Source of the DNA: Terriglobales bacterium
GTDB taxonomy: Bacteria > Acidobacteriota > Terriglobia > Terriglobales > Gp1-AA117
DNA length: 8,036 bases
NCBI GenBank assembly: GCA_030150795.1
Contig: JASLFF010000712.1
Span: forward strand, 1-8,036
Direction: 5' to 3'
In this document: positions 1 through 5,015 of the stretch, piece by piece
Layout: every line of letters begins with the position of its first letter
Numbering within the stretch: the first letter of the stretch is position 1
Translations under genes and position numbers: made by a program
The notes under the pieces: model-generated
What the model saw: only the letters and a program-made list of their open reading frames with translations
Database searches by the model: none
Told to the model about the DNA's origin: nothing

Positions 1-30
1 GTGGTGCGATGATCGCAGTGAAAATACAAA

Positions 31-969
31 ATGTCTAAACCGCCCAACCCCATCACGCAGGGACTCCGCGCTGTCACGCGCGATCCCGCCACGTTTCTGG
101 TCGAAATTCTCTGGCGTTGGTCGTTTGCTCTTCTTGCATGCGTTTTGGTCGCCGGCGTTGGCTTGAAGCTTTTAGGCCCATTGCACGTCGCAAAAGCCTG
201 GGACACAGCGTGGGGCAGCCGCGATCCGCAAAGAATAGGGCAGCTGCTGGTGGCGATTGTTTTGCTTCTGGGAGTCAAGCTCATCATTGCTGCGGTTGCC
301 GTACCTCTGGCCATCGCACTGCTGTGGAGCATTCTTGCCGCCCTTGGGCGTTTTGTTACCGTCAAGCGCCTTCGCGCTGGGCTTACCTCGCTGCGGTTCC
401 GCACTATCCTCGCGCTCCAGCTATTGCGCGGATTGATTAGCTGGTTTTCGCTCGTCCTGTTGTTTGCCACAACGTTTGGTGAAGCCCTCATTGCTACTCG
501 CGGCCCCCAGCCTGACTTGCTTCTTTATTATCTGATGGTAATGCCCTCGGTCATTCTGATTGGTGCCTTTTGGCTCACCGTGAACTGGTATCTTTCGCTG
601 GCGGCAATCTTCGGGCGCGAAGGACAAAGCGTTCGCGGCGCTCTGCGCCAGGCCCGCCAGACTGTCCGCCAGCAGCGCTCTGACTTCGCTGGGACAGGCT
701 TTGTTTTCCTGATCTTTCGAACTGTCATTTTGCTGATCGCAGCGGCCATCTGCGGTCTCACCTCAGGTATGGCAGGAACTGCTCCGCAAAGTTACTTTGT
801 TCTGCTCATGGTTGTTTCCCTGGCTTATTTAGCCGTGGCCGACTTTCTCTATATGGCCAGAATGGCAGCATATCTCGCGCTGGCTGCCGCTCATGTGGAT
901 CCCGCCGCCGGACCCAAGCTAGTTGCGACTTCCTCAGCGATGCCCGTTGAGAACAGCTCATCGCTCTGA
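31..969 (+). CDS. Multi-pass integral membrane protein of unknown function
   Basis: This 312-residue protein is not one I can name. It has long hydrophobic stretches at roughly residues 28-50, 70-108 (long enough for two helices), 123-152, 164-196, 220-250 and 255-292. That suggests about six to seven transmembrane helices, with a short polar N-terminus and a polar C-terminal tail. Basic loops (around residues 110-125 and 198-218, rich in Arg and Gln) would be cytoplasmic by the positive-inside rule. No catalytic or transporter signature is visible. The ATG at 31 is the first in frame and has no clear Shine-Dalgarno sequence, so translation may be weak or leaderless-like. It lies 48 bases upstream of guaA on the same strand and may be co-transcribed with it. 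The reading frame has coding-like composition along its whole length, so it is very likely a real gene. The function is unknown. Confidence 0.8.
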   Translation: MSKPPNPITQGLRAVTRDPATFLVEILWRWSFALLACVLVAGVGLKLLGPLHVAKAWDTAWGSRDPQRIGQLLVAIVLLLGVKLIIAAVAVPLAIALLWSILAALGRFVTVKRLRAGLTSLRFRTILALQLLRGLISWFSLVLLFATTFGEALIATRGPQPDLLLYYLMVMPSVILIGAFWLTVNWYLSLAAIFGREGQSVRGALRQARQTVRQQRSDFAGTGFVFLIFRTVILLIAAAICGLTSGMAGTAPQSYFVLLMVVSLAYLAVADFLYMARMAAYLALAAAHVDPAAGPKLVATSSAMPVENSSSL

Positions 970-1017
970 TTTACCTTTACTCTTTTATCTTTACACACTG
1001 GCGCGAATCAGAAATAA

Positions 1018-2574
1018 TTGTTCGTGGAAGAACAATCCATCGTCATTCTCGACTTCGGCTCGCAGTACACGCAGCTTATTGCGCGCCGTATCCGCGAACT
1101 CAAAGTATTTTCTGTCGTCCTGCCTTGTACCGCTCCACTGGATGAGATCAAAAGTTACAAGCCCATCGGCATTATTCTGAGCGGAGGCCCATCTTCTGTT
1201 TACGATCATGACGCTCCTCCCGCTGATGATCGTGTGCTTGCGCTCGGCTTGCCTGTGCTCGGCATCTGTTATGGCCTGCACTTCATCACGCACAAGCTCG
1301 GAGGCAAGGTTCGTCCCGGCCCAAAGCGCGAATACGGCCACGCGGAAATTAATATCAAAGGCCAATCTCGGCTGTTTGCAGGCTTGCCGCCATCGCTTAA
1401 CGTATGGATGTCGCACGGCGATGAGGCGCTTGAACTCCCTGGCGGCTTTAGCGTTGTGGCCCGCAGCAGCAATGCCCTGGCTGCCATGGAGAATGAATCG
1501 CAGAAGATCTGGGCGGTGCAGTTCCACCCTGAAGTCCATCACACCAAGCGAGGCGTCGATCTGCTCCGCAACTTCGTGGTCAACATCTGCGGCGCGCGCG
1601 GTGACTGGACGCCTCAGCACTTCATCGATGAAACCATTCGCCAGGTGCGCCAGACCGTAGGCGAGCAGGGAAGAGTGATCTGCGCACTTTCCGGCGGCGT
1701 GGATTCCGCTGTGGCCGCCACGCTGGTCGATAAAGCCATTGGCCGCCGCCTGATCTCCGTCTTCGTAAACAATGGCGTGCTGCGCAAGAATGAGTTTCAA
1801 AAAGTCCAACAGAACCTGCGTGATCGCCTGGGCCTGAACGTGGTTGCGGTTGATGCCACGGATCGGTTTCTAAGCAAGCTTGCGGGCGTAATTGACCCGG
1901 AAAAGAAGCGCAAGATCATCGGCAATGAGTTCATTGAGGTCTTCGATCAGGAAGCCCACCGCCTGGAACAGCAGATCGGCAAAGTGGACTGGCTGGTGCA
2001 AGGAACGCTTTACCCTGACATCATCGAATCCCGCAGCGTGCGAGGCCCTTCGCAGACGATTAAGTCTCACCACAACGTCGGCGGCTTGCCGGACAAGATG
2101 AAACTCAAGTTGATCGAGCCCTTAAAGGATTTGTTTAAGGATGAAGTCCGCCGCATCGGACGGGAAATGGGGATGCCCGAGGAGATTCTGCAGAGGCAGC
2201 CTTTCCCTGGGCCCGGACTGGCTGTGCGCATCCTGGGTGAAGTCACGCCTGAACGCATCGCACTGCTGCAGGAAGCCGATGACATTGTGGTAAATGAAAT
2301 CCGCCGCGCCGGCCTTTACACTCAGATCTGGCAATCGTTTGCCGTGTTGTTGCCGGTGATGTCGGTAGGCGTAATGGGTGACCAGCGTACTTACGCGTAC
2401 ACCTGCGCCATCCGTGCGGTCCATTCTGAAGATGGCATGACTGCCGACTGGGTTCCGCTGCCTTATGAAGTGCTCAAGGCAATTTCCAATCGCATTGTGA
2501 ATGAGGTCCGCGGCATCAACCGTGTGGTGTATGACGTTACGTCAAAGCCGCCTGGGACGATTGAGTGGGAGTAA
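1018..2574 (+). CDS. guaA: GMP synthase (glutamine-hydrolysing)
   Basis: GMP synthase converts XMP to GMP in cytosolic de novo purine synthesis, using ATP and ammonia released from glutamine. The 518-residue length is normal for the bacterial fused form. The N-terminal class I glutamine amidotransferase domain shows the nucleophile in GICYG (Cys84) and the His170/Glu172 pair in FHPEV. The ATP-pyrophosphatase domain has the P-loop SGGVDS at residues 225-230. The C-terminal dimerisation part ends with the typical PPGTIEWE. All key residues are present. The start is uncertain: TTG at 1018 and GTG at 1024 are both possible, there is no ATG upstream of the conserved IVILDFGSQY segment, and neither has a good Shine-Dalgarno sequence. 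It follows the membrane protein by 48 bases and precedes the DinB-like gene by 11 bases, suggesting one transcript. Confidence 0.97.
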   Translation: MFVEEQSIVILDFGSQYTQLIARRIRELKVFSVVLPCTAPLDEIKSYKPIGIILSGGPSSVYDHDAPPADDRVLALGLPVLGICYGLHFITHKLGGKVRPGPKREYGHAEINIKGQSRLFAGLPPSLNVWMSHGDEALELPGGFSVVARSSNALAAMENESQKIWAVQFHPEVHHTKRGVDLLRNFVVNICGARGDWTPQHFIDETIRQVRQTVGEQGRVICALSGGVDSAVAATLVDKAIGRRLISVFVNNGVLRKNEFQKVQQNLRDRLGLNVVAVDATDRFLSKLAGVIDPEKKRKIIGNEFIEVFDQEAHRLEQQIGKVDWLVQGTLYPDIIESRSVRGPSQTIKSHHNVGGLPDKMKLKLIEPLKDLFKDEVRRIGREMGMPEEILQRQPFPGPGLAVRILGEVTPERIALLQEADDIVVNEIRRAGLYTQIWQSFAVLLPVMSVGVMGDQRTYAYTCAIRAVHSEDGMTADWVPLPYEVLKAISNRIVNEVRGINRVVYDVTSKPPGTIEWE

Positions 2575-2585
2575 GATAAACGACC

Positions 2586-3161
2586 ATGAAATTTGATGTT
2601 CAATCCGTCTCTCGCGATATTGCAGATTCGTGCCGGCGTGCTCAAGTACTGCTTGACTCCGTCTCTGCCGATCAACTGATGCGCCGTCCCGATCCCACCA
2701 AATGGTCAATTGCCGAATGCTTGGCTCATCTCAATATGACCGCGGCTACGGTGCAGAAGTTGATGGCGCGCGGAATCGAGCAGGCCAAGCAGGAGAAAAG
2801 ATTTGGCGAGGGCCCATTTTCCATCGGACCTAAAGGCCGATTGATGGTCTGGATTGCCGAGCCTCCGCCCAAGTTCAGAATCCGTGCTCCTAAAAATGTA
2901 CGTCCGCCGACAACGATTGATGATCCTCTGCAAGTCCTGCCCCAGTTTCTACACGCCCAAGATGAATGGGAACGGCTGATGCGCGAGCAGGAAGGACTTG
3001 ATCTGGCAGGAATCAAGGTCGGGCAGGGAGCTTTCAGAATGCGTCTTGCCGCGGCGCTGCCTTGGATGATGGCGCACCAGCGGCGACATTTGTTACAGGC
3101 AGAAAATGTAAAGCGGCAGATTATCTCTGCCGCTCCCAAGACCGCTACGCAGGTGGGTTAA
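2586..3161 (+). CDS. DinB-like (DinB/YfiT fold) protein
   Basis: This 191-residue protein fits the DinB/YfiT four-helix-bundle superfamily, whose members often bind a divalent metal through three histidines and include bacillithiol- or mycothiol-dependent S-transferases. The segment WSIAECLAHL at residues 40-49 gives the first histidine (His48). HQRRH gives His164 and His168 near the end, so a full triad is present. The substrate cannot be inferred. It starts 11 bases after guaA and probably shares its transcript; the ribosome site is weak. The last ~20 codons are unusual: they run through a palindrome (3112-3134) that is the antisense of a terminator belonging to a remnant of a neighbouring gene. 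The C-terminal tail after the His triad is therefore probably a recent, non-homologous addition. The stop codon overlaps the stop of the minus-strand remnant by two bases. Confidence 0.82.
   Translation: MKFDVQSVSRDIADSCRRAQVLLDSVSADQLMRRPDPTKWSIAECLAHLNMTAATVQKLMARGIEQAKQEKRFGEGPFSIGPKGRLMVWIAEPPPKFRIRAPKNVRPPTTIDDPLQVLPQFLHAQDEWERLMREQEGLDLAGIKVGQGAFRMRLAAALPWMMAHQRRHLLQAENVKRQIISAAPKTATQVG
3101..3134 (-). terminator. Probable intrinsic terminator ending the peptide array (inside dinB-like 3' end)
   Basis: A perfect 9-bp inverted repeat (AGCGGCAGA / TCTGCCGCT, 5-base loop, 3112-3134) is followed on the minus strand by an interrupted T-rich stretch, TTTACATTTT. The same hairpin occurs at 4970-4992 with a much better T-run. 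This copy is thus a slightly degraded duplicate of the selenoprotein terminator. It is the first terminator-like structure downstream of the peptide genes, and it overlaps the coding end of the plus-strand DinB-like gene. Confidence 0.55.
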
Positions 3162-3208
3162 GCCGCCCAGGGAATTGTCTTTTGCGCCCAAACGCTGTTG
3201 GGGCATTT
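3158..3208 (-). pseudogene. 3' remnant of a thioredoxin/TPR gene (copy of the selenoprotein C-terminus)
   Basis: On the minus strand this stretch reads KCPNSVWAQKTIPWAA followed by TAA. The C-terminus of the thioredoxin-like selenoprotein at 5016-5582 reads KYPNSVWAKKAIPWAA, so 13 of 16 residues match, with 38 of 44 bases identical at 3165-3208 versus 5023-5066 and no gaps. Upstream of 3208 the similarity stops abruptly. No start codon or rest of the gene is present. The stop codon is followed, after exactly the same spacing as in the intact gene, by the same terminator hairpin. I read it as a duplicated or left-over gene end and not as an expressed gene. Confidence 0.75.
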
Positions 3209-3216
3209 GATTTGGT

Positions 3217-3429
3217 TTATGGCGGATCGGAAACGCACGATCCAAGGCTTGCTCCATTGATATGGACGCAGGAGCATGGGCCATTGCATGGGTGGGTGGC
3301 GCTGCAGCGCCCGCTACACACGCCAATCCGTACCGCGCTCTTGTGCAGTTGCCGCGCAGAAACCGTCCCGGCGCACAGAACCGTGATGACAATCGCCGCC
3401 AGCAATGTGGGTTTGATCTTCTTGCTCAT
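3217..3429 (-). CDS. Secreted six-cysteine (knottin-like) small peptide, paralog 1
   Basis: This 70-residue protein has a Sec-type signal peptide: basic MSKKIK, hydrophobic residues 8-20, and a VSA cleavage site before Arg26. The mature peptide of about 45 residues has exactly six cysteines at 38, 42, 48, 52, 54 and 65 (spacing 3-5-3-1-10). The spacing of the first five is close to cystine-knot peptides such as squash inhibitors and cyclotides; the last loop is longer. The mature part contains the family's CSATHPC segment. A ribosome site AAAGGAA at 3437-3443 lies 7 bases before the ATG. It is the last gene of the array, 17 bases after the stop of paralog 2. Family membership is secure from the five-fold repetition. 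The activity (inhibitor, toxin, antimicrobial or signal) is unknown, and the disulfide topology is inferred only from spacing. Confidence 0.8.
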   Translation of the reverse strand: MSKKIKPTLLAAIVITVLCAGTVSARQLHKSAVRIGVCSGRCSATHPCNGPCSCVHINGASLGSCVSDPP

Positions 3430-3446
3430 CGTCGTGTTCCTTTCCG

Positions 3447-3698
3447 TTATTCGAACCGGTTCCGGTTAGTGTCTATGGGCTTGGCTGGCCCTGGGTCTCT
3501 GACGCACGCTTTGGTGGTTCCCCCAAAGTCCTGGCAGATACATCCGCCGAGGCAGGGCCTGGTGGCGCTGCAGGTACCGGTGCAGGCGGGGAACAGCTTG
3601 GATTTCGTTTGCAGTTGCCGGGCGGAAACACTTCCCGCGCATAGAACGGCCGTGATAAAGATTGCCAGCGATGCGTTTTTTACGGTCTTCATGTTCAT
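3447..3698 (-). CDS. Secreted six-cysteine (knottin-like) small peptide, paralog 2
   Basis: This 83-residue precursor has a signal peptide nearly identical to its neighbours (KTVKN start, LCAGSVSARQL around the cleavage site after Ala26). Six mature cysteines lie at 39, 43, 49, 53, 55 and 65 (spacing 3-5-3-1-9), with the segment CTGTCSATRPC. Unlike the others it has an 18-residue polar tail after the last cysteine, ending NRNRFE. That tail is encoded by a short direct repeat, AACCGG-AACCGG. A Shine-Dalgarno AAGGAA precedes ATG 3698 by about 6 bases; Met3 (3692) is an alternative start. It sits 42 bases after paralog 3 and 17 bases before paralog 1, so co-transcription is likely. The mature function is unknown. 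Confidence 0.8.
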   Translation of the reverse strand: MNMKTVKNASLAIFITAVLCAGSVSARQLQTKSKLFPACTGTCSATRPCLGGCICQDFGGTTKACVRDPGPAKPIDTNRNRFE

Positions 3699-3740
3699 GG
3701 TAATTTCCTTTCTGATCGGGAAAGTTGAACCTTCAGCCCC

Positions 3741-3974
3741 TTACTTCAACACGGTTGCACCGGGAATGGGATGCGACGCACAAAACATGTTGTTCGTCTC
3801 CATTGCCACAACGCAGATGCAGCCTGTTGGGCAAGGATTGGTGAAGCTGCAGCTGCCGCAGATGGAAAGTCTCGTGGCGTCCGTCCGCAGCTGCGCGCGG
3901 AAACCGTCCCGGCGCACAGAACAGCCATAACGATCATGGCTAGAAACGTATTTTTTTATTGTCTTCTTGCCCAT
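3741..3974 (-). CDS. Six-cysteine peptide, paralog 3, with frameshifted signal peptide
   Basis: The 77-codon frame is open. Its C-terminal half carries the family pattern, with cysteines at 39, 42, 48, 52, 54 and 65 (spacing 2-5-3-1-10) and the segment CSFTNPC. The N-terminus begins MGKKTIKK like its paralogs, but residues 9-27 are polar and unlike a signal peptide. Reading the same stretch in the other frame gives NTFLAMIVMAVLCAGTVSAR, the family signal peptide. Two indels explain this. One is an extra A in the seven-A tract (T7 on the plus strand, 3951-3957). The other is a missing base near 3893-3898, where all four paralogs have one more base. The second restores the frame for the mature part. 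As written, the product would be made but probably not exported. Either this is a decayed copy or the sequence has two errors. A ribosome site AAGG lies just before the ATG. Confidence 0.6.
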   Translation of the reverse strand: MGKKTIKKYVSSHDRYGCSVRRDGFRAQLRTDATRLSICGSCSFTNPCPTGCICVVAMETNNMFCASHPIPGATVLK

Positions 3975-4027
3975 GATTCACCTTCTTTTCTTATGAAGGC
4001 ATAAAAATGGCTTTGCGCCGGCCATTG

Positions 4028-4255
4028 TCACCGCCTTGCTGCAATGAACCCGCATACGCCTGTGGTGGCACTGGGGTTGTTGAAGACGCATCCGCAGCCC
4101 AGAACGTTGGGGCAGGGTGTTGTCCTGGTGCAGAAATGGTGCTTGCAAGTTGTGTCCTGAACAACCAGCGACAACTGGCGAGCGGAAACCGTTCCCGCGC
4201 TTAGAACGGCGGCGGCCATCACCGTGAAAACGATGTTCTTGATTGTCTTACTCAT
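4028..4255 (-). CDS. Secreted six-cysteine (knottin-like) small peptide, paralog 4
   Basis: The chosen start is ATG at 4255, giving 75 residues. It has a strong AGGAGG 7 bases upstream (4263-4268), and the product then begins MSKTIKN like its paralogs. The open frame extends to 4363, but that extension lacks family similarity. The signal peptide spans about residues 1-25 and ends GTVSA before Arg26. In this copy the usual Cys of the LCAG segment is Ser. Mature cysteines are at 37, 42, 48, 54, 56 and 68 (spacing 4-5-5-1-11), the most relaxed loop lengths of the five, so loops vary while the frame holds. The C-terminus is basic (AARR). A possible terminator sits between it and paralog 5, so it could have its own promoter. 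Function unknown. Confidence 0.8.
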   Translation of the reverse strand: MSKTIKNIVFTVMAAAVLSAGTVSARQLSLVVQDTTCKHHFCTRTTPCPNVLGCGCVFNNPSATTGVCGFIAARR

Positions 4256-4303
4256 AGTTCGTCCTCCTTGCTCCTGCAAGCTTGGAGCAGAGAAAAATAA
4301 ACA

Positions 4304-4321
4304 GGCCACAGCTACCTGGCC
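4304..4321 (-). terminator. Possible weak terminator or attenuator between peptide paralogs 5 and 4
   Basis: On the minus strand GGCCA and TGGCC form a 5-bp GC-rich stem around an 8-base loop, followed by a T-rich run TGTTTATTTTT (plus-strand 4291-4303). It lies in the 127-base gap between the first and second genes of the array, the longest gap in it. The stem is short, so read-through is plausible and it might act as an attenuator favouring the first peptide. Confidence 0.3.
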
Positions 4322-4382
4322 AGTGGCTGAACTCCCATGGGATGCGTCGAGCAAAAGCTGCACTCAGACCTTCGCCGCTTGC

Positions 4383-4631
4383 CTACTTCCCAGCAGGCGC
4401 GGCTCCGGCCAGCTTCGTCGTACAAAATCCGGTGAGTGGCGTGGTAAAGGAGCAGACGCACTTGGTGGTAGAGCTGATACAAGGCTGGGTCATGCTGCAC
4501 GTGCCGCCGCAAGCGTTGGTCTGAAAATTCAAGGACAACTGCCGCGCTGAAAGTGTCCCGGCGCAGAGAACTAGAGTGACCATGATCGCAAACAAAAGAG
4601 TCTGGATTTTCTTCATGCGGAAAGCCTTCAT
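4383..4631 (-). CDS. Secreted six-cysteine (knottin-like) small peptide, paralog 5 (first in array)
   Basis: This 82-residue precursor is the promoter-proximal member. ATG 4631 has AGGAG with 7-base spacing (4637-4643). Met6 at 4616 is an in-frame alternative but lacks a good ribosome site. The signal peptide is basic MKAFRMKK, then hydrophobic residues 12-24, then LSA before Arg30. Six mature cysteines are at 41, 45, 51, 58, 60 and 70 (spacing 3-5-6-1-9). The opening CGGTC followed by a five-residue loop strikingly recalls the CGETC loop of plant cyclotides; that is a resemblance, not demonstrated homology. The C-terminal tail is Ala/Gly/Pro-rich. Compared with its paralogs the signal region is conserved and the inter-cysteine residues are variable, as expected for a diversifying secreted peptide family. 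No immunity, processing or transporter gene is adjacent, so export is probably by the general Sec route. Confidence 0.8.
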   Translation of the reverse strand: MKAFRMKKIQTLLFAIMVTLVLCAGTLSARQLSLNFQTNACGGTCSMTQPCISSTTKCVCSFTTPLTGFCTTKLAGAAPAGK

Positions 4632-4960
4632 AATTTAGCTCCTGTATTGTTGATTGGGCGCAGTGACAGATTGCTATTTTCTATGCGCCGCTTAAGCTCC
4701 GCGGGCGCAGTTGAGCCGGATATTAACAAGAATTGCCGTTCCGAAACCGGAAAGGAAATAAATTTCCAGAGTTCCAGTTCCACTTCGGGAAACGTCCCGG
4801 TAAATCACTATTGGCTCTACATAAAAATCCAAACCTTGCCACAGATAACGCGGATAACACTGATTTACACGGATCAAAAAGTTTTGAATTTATAAATCCC
4901 TATTCATCCGTGGTGAGGTTTGTTTTTGTGCAAAGCAATCATCACTCAGCCGAACCACGC
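4632..4960. other. Gene-free spacer upstream of the peptide array
   Basis: About 330 bases without a convincing gene; the short frames on either strand lack ribosome sites and family-like composition. It should hold the promoter of the minus-strand peptide array, but I see no convincing -35/-10 pair. Two small palindromes lie 120-170 bases upstream of the first peptide: GGAAAT-AA-ATTTCC (4754-4767) and CGGGA-AACG-TCCCG (4786-4799). Both could be operators or chance. The distal part contains a degenerate repeat element described separately. Confidence 0.5.
4844..4917. repeat. Degenerate short-period dispersed-type intergenic repeat
   Basis: The element starts with GATAACGCG, GATAACACT, GATTTACACG and GATCA in tandem, a degenerate 9-10 base period (4844-4876). 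About 30 bases later it ends with ATTCATCCGTGGTGAGGTTT. CACGGAT (4868-4874) and ATCCGTG (4906-4912) form a 7-bp inverted repeat. I recognise this wording (GATAACGCGGATAACAC, and ATCCGTGGTGAGGTTT) as typical of short repeats scattered between genes in some environmental bacterial genomes. That recognition is from memory; within this window there is only one copy. No function is known to me. Confidence 0.55.
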
Positions 4961-4992
4961 AAAAAAATAAGCGGCAGATCGTCTCTGCCGCT
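4961..4992 (-). terminator. Intrinsic terminator of the selenoprotein gene
   Basis: A perfect 9-bp stem AGCGGCAGA / TCTGCCGCT with a 5-base loop (4970-4992) is followed on the minus strand by TTATTTTTTT, a classic Rho-independent signal. It lies 23 bases past the TAG of the thioredoxin-like gene. A second copy of the hairpin, preceded at the same 30-base distance by the same gene end, is at 3112-3134. Confidence 0.85.
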
Positions 4993-5015
4993 TCATCTTC
5001 ATTCTTGCCGGGCAA

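Noticed and set aside
991..1809. 272-codon minus-strand open frame
   Set aside because: It is a shadow of guaA, whose catalytic motifs fix the real strand and frame.
3093..3392. 99-codon minus-strand open frame overlapping paralog 1
   Set aside because: It is out of frame with both the peptide gene and the thioredoxin remnant, which explain this DNA better.
3262..3930. 222-codon plus-strand open frame across the peptide region
   Set aside because: It is antisense to three peptide genes that repeat as a family with signal peptides and ribosome sites. Its own start has no Shine-Dalgarno sequence, and its product shows only mirrored repeats of the array.
3217..4631. Lipoprotein signal peptides, because of the Cys in LCAG
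   Set aside because: The residue before that Cys is Leu, not the Gly/Ala/Ser required by a lipobox, and paralog 4 has Ser instead of Cys. Ordinary Sec cleavage after SA fits all the intact copies.
3112..4992. Insertion sequence or integron cassette carrying the peptide genes
   Set aside because: No transposase, integrase, terminal inverted repeats or attachment-site-like structure was seen; the flanking copies are a gene end plus terminator.
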